Shown here one piece after another: positions 45,501 through 55,917 of a DNA stretch of 64,000 bases. The position numbers were made by a program, and so were the translations under genes. The DNA lies in NCBI GenBank assembly GCA_964034945.1, contig OZ035962.1:46904386-46968385 (forward strand), in the 5' to 3' direction. The stretch is from Chrysopilus asiliformis. Its lineage: Eukaryota; Arthropoda; Insecta; Diptera; Rhagionidae. The notes beneath the pieces were generated by a model, which did not search any database, was not told the DNA's origin, and was given only the letters and a program-made list of their open reading frames with translations. How positions within the stretch are numbered: the stretch's first letter is position 1; every line of letters starts with the position of its first letter.

Positions 45501-45721
45501 CAGTGTGACCTCGGTAATCGCAACTATAGTAGACAGAGCCTGTTGGAACTTTTGTCATCCCTTACTGATAATCGGTTATTTCTTCGAAGAAAATCGTAAG
45601 AACTTACAAGTGTAACGGGTTGTAAAGCATAAAGTTATGTCTCAGGCAGAAAATTGTTATCACTTACGGGATAATCGATGCTTTCGTCGAAGAGAATTGT
45701 AAGTTCTTACAAATGTAATGA
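45501..45721. other. Pogo-like end and host repeat of the hAT element
   Basis: CAGTGTGACCTCGGTAATCG at 45501 resembles a pogo/Tigger terminus. A similar sequence in reverse lies at about 60932-60955. Two diverged units with CTTACAAGTGTAACGGGTTG / CTTACAAATGTAATGAGTTG follow. Confidence 0.45.
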
Positions 45722-46050
45722 GTTGTAAGCAGGGATGGGAAATGTTATCGTAACATAACGAAATAACGAAATAACGAAATGATTTTCGGGCTATTTCTTC
45801 ATAATTACGTTATAACGTTATAGAAATTCAATTCCGTTACAATAACGAAAAACGTAACGAAAAACGAAAAAAAATATTACGTTTTTTCGTTATTTATTAA
45901 TTTTTCCTTGTTTTGTTCAGTATTATATTTTTTTTTGGTGAAATTTTCCACAAAAGTTCATCAAGTATAACCCCACAGACCTGCCACCTGCATAAAATAT
46001 AATTAAAAATATTGGAGTAGTATTTTTAATCGTATTTTGATTCTAATGTA

Positions 46051-46390
46051 GGGGCCACATCTATCAGTTTTCCATCAGTTTTTGGGAAATTGATGGGAAA
46101 CTGATTGGTGTGAACGTTCGCGTTAGTCGCGTCAGTCGTATCGTATTAGAATAGAACCAAATATTATTTTTTGAACTTAATGCAATAATAATGCATGCAC
46201 ATACTCTCTCTTTATTATCCACCGGTATTTTTTGAACTCTACAATCAAAATGAATGGAAAATTTTCACAAAAAACTGTCAGTCGCAACTGACAGATGTGA
46301 ACTGGATGTAAAAAACTGATGGAAAACTGATGGAAAACTGACGAGTTCCGTAACAGTTGCGACTGATGGAAAACTGATAGATGTGGCCCT
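46051..46390. mobile_element. MITE with TA target, 340 bp
   Basis: Ends GGGGCCACATCTATCAGTTT and AAACTGATAGATGTGGCCCT, about 30 bases with one or two mismatches, flanked by TA. ACTGATGGAAA motifs repeat inward. No coding content. Confidence 0.8.
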
Positions 46391-46602
46391 TACATAAATC
46401 GGACTTTGTTTTGGGCCGATTTCCTCTATTTCTGGAGATGCGCAAAAGGAAATCTTTCAAGCAACTTTGTTGGTATCGAAATTTTTTTTTTAGTAATTCC
46501 AGAAGTAGAGTGAATTTCGCGAAAGCTAAGTGCGACTCAGAATCAGCGACGTCAAAATAGCCTAAAATTCTATATCTTTGATATTGACTAAAATGTCGAT
46601 TT

Positions 46603-47163
46603 TATACCCGTATGGTGAAACCAAAGGGTATATTAACTTTGCCTTACCGTTTGTAACGCCAAGATCCCATTATTACACACAAAAATGAATTACACCAGTG
46701 AGTTTAGAATGATTAAAAAAATTGATTTTTGCATGTCCGTCCGTCTGTCTGTCCGTCTGTCCGTCTGTGGCGTGGATTGCGAGCGCACGGATTAAGCGAG
46801 AGACTTGAAATTTTGCGCAGATCCGTTTTTCGTAAAATGCGAGGCTAAGTTCGATAATGCGCAAAAATGAACCATTAGGGGGGGTACCCCACATACGAAC
46901 GAAAACGTTTTTTGCGAATATTTCAAAAACGGTGCATCTTATCAAAAAAGTCCAAGAACAAAAATTATTTAGGATATGATTATACATAAAACTCCCAGAC
47001 ATCAAAATCCGATTGGAAAAAATTTAAAAAAATCTTATTGGAAAGTTTGACTTCAAAGTGGAATTTTGGTACAACTGTTCGAATTTTGATACGAATATCA
47101 CCATACGGGTTTTCAATTGGCAATTTTTGGATTGGCAAATTGGCAATTATAGCTTTTGTTATG
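46603..47163 (-). mobile_element. DINE-1-like element, near full length
   Basis: TATACCCGTATGGTGAAACC to TTTTGTTATG with all family blocks. The dyad near the end is rearranged (GGCAATTTTTGGATTGGCAA). Nested in the hAT element, and flanked by T-runs on both sides. Confidence 0.95.
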
Positions 47164-47603
47164 TTTTTATTCGTATTTTCTTTTTGCTACGTTTTATGAT
47201 TTTTCATAAAATTTATTTTTATAGAAACTGCACTGAATTACTTTGTGACAAACTATTATTAAAGTGCGTTTTTTTGTTTTCAGTTTCCATACAATGTGTA
47301 ACGAAATATAACGTTATAACGTAACGAAATGAAATTTTTTATCGTTACAAAACGAAATAACGTAACGAAATAAAAGTTCAATTTCGTTACGTAACGAAAT
47401 GTATAACGTTACGATTTTTTATTTCGTTTCCCGTCCCTGGTTGTAAGGGAAGAAGTAATGTCTGAAAAGATTCTTATCACTTACCAACGTAATGTGTTGT
47501 ATGGGAAAAAGTAATGCGTTAAAACACTCTACAAAATATTTAAAAATTAAAAATACTAGTCGGGGTCTCAAAAATTGTCAAAATATTCTTTGCATTTTTA
47601 ACC

Positions 47604-47750
47604 GACTTCCAAAAAGGAAAAGGTTCTCAATTCGACCTGAATCTATGTTTTTTTTTTAATGTATGTTCACGCCTAACTTTTTACTGGGTTGACCGATTTT
47701 GGTCGTCCCAAAGAGAAAGTTGTAGAGAAAGTTCCTGGTTGAGCCCCACT
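47604..47750 (-). repeat. Repeat D, copy 2
   Basis: Inverted counterpart of 17369-17512 (CCGACTTCCAAAAAGGAAAA to GAAAGTTCCTGGTTG). Confidence 0.75.
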
Positions 47751-47792
47751 GCAAATTCCCCCCCCCCCACACGTGGCGCAGTGCTTTCATAC

Positions 47793-48310
47793 CCCCTCGC
47801 CTGCTAGATTCTACATCGTTTGAGATATCGAGTTGAAATTTTTTGCGTTGTGTTCAGTACAGCACCAGAAAGGTTATTTTATATATTTTCCCTCTGTTGA
47901 CCTATCCCCTTAAACTCCCTCCCCTGCTAGATTCTACATCGCTTGAGATATCTAGTCGAAATTTTTTGTGTTGTATTCAGTACAGCACCAGGAAGGTTCT
48001 TTTATATATTCCCCCCGTGTTAACCTACCCCCTTAAACCCCCTCTCCTGCTAAATTTTACATTGTTTGAGATATCGAGTGGAAATTTTCGGAGGGGTGTT
48101 CAGCACAATATCTGGGAGATTCTTTTATATATTTCTCCTCTTCGGACTTATTGCTTCAAACCCCCTCCCCTCCTAAATTCTACATCGTTTGAGATATGGA
48201 GTTGATTTGTTTGTGTTACGACACCGCGGAGGTAAATTTTACATATTTATTATCTATGGCGCTTCCCTTCATACCCAGTCCCCTGCTAGATTCTGCATGG
48301 TTAAACATAT
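47793..48310 (+). repeat. Minisatellite, about four units of 112-133 bp
   Basis: Each unit has CCCCTGCTAGATTCTACATC, GTTTGAGATATCGAGT and TTCTTTTATATATT-like segments. The C-rich CTCGCCTGCTA motif recurs in the array at 63794-64000. Confidence 0.8.
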
Positions 48311-48405
48311 AATAGTTAATATTAAAAACTATTAATTCACATTTTTTTTGATACATCCGTTTGTAGTTTTTTGTAGCTTCACCCATATTAAAAATTAAAA
48401 CTTAA

Positions 48406-48826
48406 CATAACAAAAGCTATAATTGGCAATCTGGCAATTATTGAAAACCCGTATGGTGATTTAAGTGAACGCGAACAGTTGTATCAAAGTTCCACTTTGA
48501 AGTCAAATTTTCCAATAAGATTTTTTAAAATTTATTCCAATCGGATTTTGATGTATGGGAGTTTTATGTAGAATCATATCCTAAATAACTTTTGTTCTTG
48601 GACTTTTTTGATAAAATGCACCGTTTTTGAGATATTCACAAAAAACGTTTTCGTTCGTATCCGCGCCACAGACGGACGGACGGACGGACGGACATGCTAA
48701 ATTCAACTTTTTTTTATCATTCTAAACACACTGGTGTAATTCATTTTTCTGTGTGATGATGGGATCTTGGCGTTACAAACGGTAAGGCAAATCTAATATA
48801 CCCTTTGGTTTCACCATACGGGTATA
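48406..48826 (+). mobile_element. DINE-1-like element, internally deleted
   Basis: CATAACAAAAGC to CACCATACGGGTATA. About 150 bases including the GGGGTACCCCC block are deleted at TTCGTTCGTATCCGCGCC. Confidence 0.9.
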
Positions 48827-48944
48827 AAAAAAGTTCGAAATAAAAAAAAAATAAAACCGACTTTAAAAAAATAACTAAAAAGGAAAAAAAGCACTAAAAA
48901 GAAAAAAATAATTTAAATATACGTCCATTAATGGAGTATTTAAA

Positions 48945-49531
48945 CATAACAAAAGCTATAATTGCCAATCTGGCAATTATTGAAAACCCGTATGGTGATT
49001 TAATTGAACGGCGTATCAAAATTTCATTTGAATTCAAATTTTCCAATAAGATTTTTTTAAAACTTGTTCCAATTGGATTTTGATGTATGGGAGTTTTATG
49101 TAGAATCATATCGTAAATAACTTTTGTTCTTGCACTTTTTTGATAAGATGCACAGTTTTTGAGATATTTGCGAAAAACTTTTTCGAGCCTATGGGGGGTA
49201 CCCCCCTAATGGTCCATTTTTGCCCATTAAGGAACTTAGCCTCGCATTTTACGAAAAACGGATCTGCGCAAAATTTTAAGTCTCTAGCTCAATCCATGCG
49301 CCCGCAATCCGCGCCACAGGCAGACGGACAGACAGACGGACAGACAGACGGACAGACAGACGGACAGACGGACAGACAGACGGACAGACGGACGGACACA
49401 TGCAAAATTCAATTTTTCTTATCATTCTAAACACACTGGTGTAATTCATTTTTTTGTGTGATGACGGCATCTTGGCGTTACAAACGGTAAGGCAAAGTTA
49501 ATATACCCTTTGGTTTCACCATACGGGTATA
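48945..49531 (+). mobile_element. DINE-1-like element, full length, first of a tandem pair
   Basis: CATAACAAAAGC to CACCATACGGGTATA. Microsatellite (GACGGACAGACA)n at about 49320-49395. Three A bases separate it from the next copy. Confidence 0.95.
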
Positions 49532-49533
49532 AA

Positions 49534-49970
49534 CATAACAAAAGCTATAATTGCCAATCTGACAATCATTGGAGACCCGTATGGTGATATTCGTATCAAA
49601 ATTCTAACAGTTATACCAAAATTCCACTTTGAAGTCAAACTTTCCAATAAGATTTTTTAAAATTTATTCCAATCGGATTTTGATGTATGGGAGTTTTATG
49701 TAGAATCATATCCTAAATAACTTTTGTTCTTGAACTTTTTTGATAAGATGCTCCGTTTTTGAGATATTCGCAAAAAACTATTTCGTTCGTATGGGGGGTA
49801 CCCCCCCTAATGGTCCATTTTTGCCCATTAACGAACTTAGCCTCGCATTTTACGAAAAACGGATCCACGCAAAATTTTAAGTCTTTAGCTCAATCCGTGC
49901 GCCCGCAATCCGCGCCACAGACAGACTGACGGACAGACAGACGGACGGACATGCAAAATTCAATTTTTTT
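49534..49970 (+). mobile_element. DINE-1-like element, truncated, second of a tandem pair
   Basis: Family order: CATAACAAAAGC, dyad AATTGCC/GGCAATT, CCGTATGGTGATATTCG, A-rich block, GGGGGGTACCCCCC, GCGCCCGCAATCCGCGCC, GACGGACA tract. This copy ends after ATGCAAAATTCAATTTTTTT, without the CACTGGTGTAATT segment or the CACCATACGGGTATA end. Confidence 0.9.
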
Positions 49971-50135
49971 AAGCCACTAAGAACTAAATCGACTTCAAAA
50001 ATTGTTGCCAAATAGATTAACTATAGACACGGCTCATAGAAGCACCAAAGCTAGGTTCTTTTATGCCTTGAATTGGATTCCCTATTTTTAAGCAATCGCT
50101 ACAAAAAAGCCCACTGTCTCATATATTACTATTTT

Positions 50136-50709
50136 TATACCCGTATGGTGAAACCAAAGGGTATATTAACTTTGCTTTACCGTTTGTAACGCCAAGATCC
50201 CGTCATCGCACAAAAAAATGAATTACACCAGTGTGTTTAGAATGATAAAAATAATTAATTTCTGCATGTCCGTCCGTCCGTCCGTCTGTCTGTCCGTCCG
50301 TCCGTCTGTCCGTCTGTCCGTCTGTGGCGCGGATTGCGGGCGCACGGATTGAGCTAGAGACTTGAAATTTGGCCCAGATCCGTTTTTTGTAAAATGCGAG
50401 GCTAAGTTCGTTAATGGGCAAAAATGGACCATTAGGGGGGGTACCCCCCCATACGAACGAAAACGGTTTTTGTGAATATCTCAAAAACGGTGCATCTTAT
50501 CAAAAAAGTGCAAGAACAAAAGTTATTTAGGATATGATTCTACATAAAACTCCCATACATCAAAATCCGATTGGAATAAATTTTAAAAAATCTTATTGGA
50601 AAGTTTGACTTCAAAGTGGAATTTTGGTACAACTGTTCGAATTTTGATACGAATATCACCATACGGGTCTCCAATGATTGCCAGATTGGCAATTATAGCT
50701 TTTGTTATG
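50136..50709 (-). mobile_element. DINE-1-like element, full length (574 bp reference copy)
   Basis: Read on the minus strand it runs from CATAACAAAAGC at 50709 to the CACCATACGGGTATA end at 50136. Inverted subterminal motifs CCGTATGGTGA / TCACCATACGG and a terminal TATACCC...GGGTATA pair are clear. T-runs flank both sides. No open frame of significance. Confidence 0.95.
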
Positions 50710-50967
50710 TTTTTAGATATTCTTTGTCTCCGTATACAAACCGATTTTGTGCGAAACTTGACAGACAACTTAACTCTAATCCGCACACCCGGTGACTTTG
50801 AGTCACCGTTTCAGTTTTGAAAGTGATTGTTACGAATGTTAGAAAAGTTATTGCATTCATGCTCCTTGACTTTGTTTTTTTATGCCAATACTATTTAAAA
50901 ACGAAAAAAAAATTTAAATTTTTTTACTACAACAATAATATTTTGCTTTTATGAAATTTACCCTTAA

Positions 50968-51349
50968 TCCACGCAGGCGGTGACCGTAACGGTTTTACCA
51001 GCAAAGAAAGGTTATTTTGGTATCACTTTGCTTCTGTTTCGCAAAATATCGGACCGTAGTAGGGGATAATAACTGTAGCATTTCCCAAAAGTTGCTTCCT
51101 GTGTCCCCAGTTGCTTCCTGTGTCCCCATTGCTAAGGTCGCTTTGAAGCAAATATGTGCAAATGCAAAAAAAAAATGTTTGTAACGTAAATTTTTGAAAA
51201 TCTATTTTATGCTACAATTATAAAGAGTACGAATGATGTACATAAATAAATATTCTTAACTGAATTAAAAAATGCAAACTTACAAAATTTTTTTTTATTA
51301 AATTATTCTCTTTTTCGGCATGGTGACTGTGAGTCACCGCCTGCGTGGA
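50968..51349. mobile_element. MITE with TTAA target, 382 bp
   Basis: Ends TCCACGCAGGCGGTGAC and GTCACCGCCTGCGTGGA... preceded and followed by TTAA (50964-50967 and 51350-51353). TTAA duplication suggests a piggyBac-mobilised MITE, though the ends do not start with CCC. A related ATCCGCACACCCGGTGAC motif lies at about 50778. Confidence 0.65.
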
Positions 51350-51571
51350 TTAAGGACAAAATTAGCCTGAGCTGATTAGGGTTAATGAAATAAAAAAAAA
51401 CTTAATAAATAATTTCAAGTGAAATCACAACATTTGTGACAGACGAAAGATAAATCGAGATAATAAATAATTTTTTGTTACGCCTTAATATATTTTACAA
51501 CGATTTTATTTAGTGTAAATTTAACGCCACTCCCAAAAAGCTGATTTTTAAATATGCCATTAATGAACGTA

Positions 51572-52497
51572 GGGTAGGAGCGGACATGTTGAATTACTTT
51601 TTAGAATTTAGGTTGTAGCGCGCACATAAAGTCACATATCGCTCCAATGGTTAAGCCATTCGATAGAGTGATACTTTGAGTACATTTCATAGAAGAACTT
51701 TTTTTAAAATGTTTTATTAACTGGCCTTCAGGTCAATTTAAAGGGTGATTCAACATGCCCGCCGATTTACAAGTGGTGCGGGTAAGATGAATAACTGTAA
51801 TTTTCCATACATTTTCCATACTTAAGAATGAAAAAACGTTATTTTTAAGTATTTTATTAAGTAAAAATTTTAAATATACACTACATAATGTAAATATGAA
51901 AAAAACAATGGAATTTACGATTTAGTTAATCGCTTATTTCATTTTTTTTTTTGTTTTCCAATTTTTGATTGTTTTCCTGCTGCGTTTTTATAAAAAATGT
52001 AAAAAATCATCAAGAAACAAACAAAAATTGATAAAAGAACAAGGGAAATGTGAAACAAACGTCAAAAAAAAAAAATACGTGAGAAAAATATGATTCAACT
52101 TGCCCGCCAAGCCGTTATTCAACTTACCCGCAACCCACTTTTTTGATATTTTCTCTTAGAAAAATCACAAAAACAATAAATTTGAATGTCTCACGAGGTT
52201 TTTTTTATTCTAGAGGTGTTGCACAACACTTTTAATACAAAAAATTTCCAGATTGACAAAAATTTGTATGAGAAATGGGTAAATCACCGTATAGTCTAAT
52301 ATTTACTTTTAGAGCCAAAAACACACATATTCCTCTCACTTACGATATAAATAAGATATCGCTTTGAAAATTTTATGGCAAGTAGAGGACATCAGTACTA
52401 ACAACATACTAAAATTTCAAAAAAATTGACTGATTAGTTTTTTTAAATTTTGCAATAATTCAACATGCCCGGTAATTCAACGTGTCCGCTCCTACCC
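51572..52497. mobile_element. Non-autonomous element with TA target, 926 bp
   Basis: Ends GGGTAGGAGCGGACATGTTG and CAACGTGTCCGCTCCTACCC, flanked by TA (51570-51571 and 52498-52499). Interior repeats of ATTCAACATGCCCG / ATTCAACTTACCCGC flavour lie near both ends. No transposase. Confidence 0.8.
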
Positions 52498-52646
52498 TAT
52501 ATTTAAATTATTTTTTTCTTTTTAGTGCTTTTTTTCCTTTTTAGTTATTTTTTTAAAGTCGGTTTTATTTTTTTTTTTAAATTTTTTAATAAGAGCGTTA
52601 AATAAATTCGGGATTTAAACCAAAAGTGGAATATCTTTATTAAATA

Positions 52647-53300
52647 ACTAGCTTGAAAGAACCCGGCGTTGCCCGGGTAGTAATAAATTTTTGAATATGA
52701 AAAAATCCTTTTTTTTTTAAGTATTTTGATGTATAGAAAAATTATGCAGTAATTATATTTCAAACAATTTTCTGTTCATATTTTTTTTGGTTTGACGCAC
52801 TGTTTTCAAGAAAATGGCAAATATTTTTTCCATCTGCTTGGGAGAAAGGGAATAGAGCGAATTCCCTTATTGCCAGACACTTAAGATTTTTGCATTTATG
52901 TTGTAACATATGTTGAACAACCATAAAATAGTTTCAGAGATAGCTGAGGAGGGGATTGGTCGAAAATTTACCCTGACAGATAACCTATCCAACACTAAAA
53001 ATTGTATAAAAATCCGTTCTGTAGTTTAGTAGATAGCAGGAGAGGGGGCTCGCACCATGTAGAGCGGAGTAGTTTGAGTGGATGAAAATTTCTTTTATGA
53101 TTGACCTGCCCAACACTGAAAACCGTATTCAAATCCCTTCAGTTGTTCAGAAGATAACAGGCGAGGGGGTGAAAGGGGAGCCGATACCGCGACCACACCT
53201 AACTATAAATCGTGGTCATGATACATAGTCTATGTTGGTGCAGTAGTTCTTGAGTTTATACGTTACTCCATCTCACAAATCAAAAAAATTTATAACTCTA
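52647..53300 (-). mobile_element. Helitron-like copy, 3' end clear
   Basis: Read on the minus strand, it ends with the hairpin CCCGGGCAACGCCGGG, then TTCTTTCAAG and CTAG (52648-52651) before T. Interior has two diverged units with GATAACAGGCGAGGGGG / GATAGCAGGAGAGGGGG. The 5' end was not identified. Confidence 0.6.
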
Positions 53301-53399
53301 TCTCACAAATCAAAAAAAAACGTTCCGCACCCCAATAAGTTTGTTGCTGCATTCCAGATTGGGGACCTCCACACTATATGTGTATCAAACCAAACCAAT

Positions 53400-54480
53400 C
53401 GCTGGACACAAAAATGAACTACACCAGGGTGTTTGGAATGACAAAAGATTTTAATTTTAGCATGTCCGACCGTCTGTCTGCCCGTCTGTCGTCTGTCCGT
53501 CTATATATCCGTGAATATCATAACTTTCGGAAGGATTGAGCTAGAGATTTGAAATATTTTCAGTTGCGTTTCTCGTAAATGGCAATGATAAGTTCTTGAA
53601 CTGGCAAAATCGGACCATTCCCTTCTCCATATAAATGAAACTTTTTTCGCAATTTTCTCGAAAACGGTGAATCGCATTGACAAATTTATAAAGCTAAAAT
53701 GTTTTTTATACCCGTATGGTGAAACCAAAGGGTATATTAACTTTGCTTTACCGTTTGTAACGGCAAGATCCCGTCATCACACACAAAAATGAATTACACC
53801 AGTGTGTTTAGAATGATAAAAAAAATTGAATTTTGCATGTCCGTCCGTCTGTCCGTCTGTCTGTCTGTCCGTCCGTCTGTCTGTCCGTCTGTCTGTGGCG
53901 CGGATTGCGGGCGCACGGATTGAGCTACAGACTTGAAATTTTGCACAGGTCCGTTTTTCGTAAAATGCAAGGCTAAGTTCGTTAATGGGCAAAAATGGAC
54001 CATTAGGGGGGGTACCCCCTATACGAACGAAACCGATTTTTCCGAATATCTCAAAAACGGTGCATCTTATCAAAAAAGTCCAAGAACAAAAGTTTTTTAC
54101 AATATGATTCTACATAAAACTCCCATACATCAAAATCCGATTGGAATAAATTTTAAAAAATCTTATTGAAAAGTTTTACTTCAAAGAGGAATTTTCATAC
54201 AATTGTTCGAATTTTGATACGAATATCACCATACGGGTCTCCAATGATTGCCAGATTGGCAATTATAGCTTTTGTTATGTTTTGAATATGATTTTACATA
54301 ACTTATCTATACATCAAAATTCAGTTAGACTACCTCTTTCCCCTCCCCGATACCCATTGTATACTTTTTCCTTATTTTCTCGAAAACGGTGCATCGTATC
54401 GAAAAGTTTATAACGACGAAATGTGTTTAGAATATGATTTTATACAACTTATCTATCCAGTTGGACCACTCCTACCTCCC
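53400..54480 (-). repeat. Older DINE-like relative, host of 53707-54279
   Basis: 53400-53700 and 54280-54480 share weak versions of family blocks (ACACCAGGGTGTTTGGAATG, CGTCTGTCTGCCCGTCTGTC, TCGAAAACGGTGAATCGCAT). The younger copy is inserted in a T-run between them. Confidence 0.55.
53707..54279 (-). mobile_element. DINE-1-like element, full length
   Basis: TATACCCGTATGGTGAAACC to TTTTGTTATG with all blocks. Microsatellite at about 53840-53895. Same CGGGTCTCCAATGATTGCCA end variant as 50136-50709, so these two are close sister copies. Confidence 0.95.
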
Positions 54481-55334
54481 TCTCCCATACAAATAGATTT
54501 TTTTAAATAAACGAATTGGTCGGTGACAAAATACATTATTTAAATTCGTTCTCTATAAAATGAATAATTTAAATTATCAAATTGCACAAAAGCAGTGGAT
54601 GAATAAAGGAAATTTGTGTTGATGCAAGTCCAGATTCTATGTGCCGCTAACCTCACTTTTGGAAATCACTATGTTCTGGAAAAAATCACAAAATTCAACA
54701 CCAATCCATTTACGTTCACGTGGTCACTGAGTAAATTCCTTGATTCACTTCGTTGTACACAAAATAAAATACTTTCGACGATTTAAAAGTGGGAAAAACA
54801 GCGATAATTTGCGCACTATATCGATAAACAACCGCTTCGCATCGATCATCAATGAGGAAAGAGCAAATATATTTCTCAGTTGTCAAACGCGAGTCTGAGA
54901 GCGTAACGGGATCTGTTGGCGATAAAATTATTGTGAGGTACAAAATTTTCCGTTTTTCAACTCCAAATACAATATTTTCTCTTTCCATACCAAAATCCCA
55001 TACAAAATGCAAATTTCAATTTTTCCGATATTCCCGTTTTTCCCCAAAATTTTTCTCGACTTTTCCAACAAAACGAAAAAAGATTCGAGATTTTTGATTT
55101 GGAATTACTGAAAGTGCAAACCAGAAAACCGCTCCGTGATAATTCACTGTTACATATGCGTGAATCTTCTTAGAGCGTTCGGAAAAAACTCACGTGCAAT
55201 TGACAATCTGTGTGAATGTCTATCGCACTTACTCCAACACCAAACGTATATAAGTATGTCTTGCTCTAGCAATGTAGAAACGAGACAGCCTTATGCTAAT
55301 TAGGTGTGAGATGAAATGAGACGAATAATGTGAA
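54481..55334. other. No gene or repeat recognised
   Basis: Possibly low-copy sequence. Short open frames (for example 54852-55097 plus) have no recognisable protein motifs. Confidence 0.4.
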
Positions 55335-55398
55335 TATTTTGTTACCAGTAACGCTAAAAGTAACATGTGTTACTTTTAGCGTTACTGGTAACAAAATA
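55335..55398. repeat. Perfect 31-bp palindrome with 2-base centre
   Basis: TATTTTGTTACCAGTAACGC plus TAAAAGTAACA, centre TG, then the exact reverse complement. It contains GTTACCAGTAAC, itself nearly palindromic. Confidence 0.95.
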
Positions 55399-55689
55399 CT
55401 CCGATAATTTTATTTTTATTAAAGTGTTTTCCGAATCCTCATTTCTTGTGTTTTCCGGGTCCTCATTTCGCGAAGCAGGAGCGTTTGCTATTCCCAATGA
55501 AATTTCTGCGGAAGCAACATCGAGTGGAAATTCCACAATTTGAAGACCCGAGTTCAAATTAAGGAATTCCCGAATCATTCGATGTTGCTTTCGCAGATAT
55601 GTCCGCCAGGGGAAGATTTTCGGAAGATTGCATGTGTTGGTGGTGTATGAAAATGTGGCTAGGTTTTACATATGTTGTGTTTTGTTGGT

Positions 55690-55916
55690 AATTTACGCAT
55701 AGGAAAGAAAGAAAAACCGCGTCCACGAGTATATCGATTATCTTTACTCCAACGTAGGTACACGGAAAAATCCCTAGGTTTCCTAACTCTAGTTTAACTA
55801 TGCTAAAATCTTGCTGGGCAGACATATAGACATACATACAGACAGACAGACATACATACAGACAGATAAATAGACAGACATACAGACAGGCAAACGTCAA
55901 TTTTTATATATATAGA
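55690..55916 (-). mobile_element. Helitron 5' end fragment
   Basis: On the minus strand it begins TCTATATATATAAAAATTGA at 55916, preceded by A, then a (TGTC)n tract. The remainder to the left is uncertain. Confidence 0.6.
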
Positions 55917-55917
55917 T

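Larger units (their letters stand above)
45730..47439. mobile_element. hAT-type non-autonomous element
   Basis: Ends CAGGGATGGGAAA and TTTCCCGTCCCTG, flanked by the 8-bp duplication GTTGTAAG (45722-45729 and 47440-47447). Subterminal DNA is dense in AACGAAATAACG / CGTTATTTCGTT motifs at both ends. There is no transposase. It holds a MITE and a DINE-like copy. Confidence 0.9.
48840..52580. repeat. Family H hairpin opened by later insertions
   Basis: Left half 48840-48942 (AATAAAACCGACTTTAAAAA, AAGCACTAAAAAG, AATTTAAATATACGTCCATT). The right half is 51550-51571 plus 52498-52580, its reverse complement. The loop holds three DINE-like copies and a TTAA MITE, and the right stem holds the TA element at 51572-52497. 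Confidence 0.75.

Noticed and set aside
47843..48205. 120-codon frame with internal peptide repeats
   Set aside because: It is the translation of the 112-133-bp minisatellite, with no start context.
49276..50484. Open frames rich in TDRRTDGQTD or SVCPSVRLSV repeats in several places
   Set aside because: They are the translated GACGGACA microsatellite of DINE-like copies, not proteins.
54481..55334. Possible host exon (frames of 81 and 98 codons)
   Set aside because: No conserved motif, splice pattern or codon signal that I could support.
55354..55900. Minus-strand frames (74 and 113 codons) near 55.4-55.9 kb
   Set aside because: The upper part is the GACA microsatellite of a Helitron start and the lower part has no recognisable motif.
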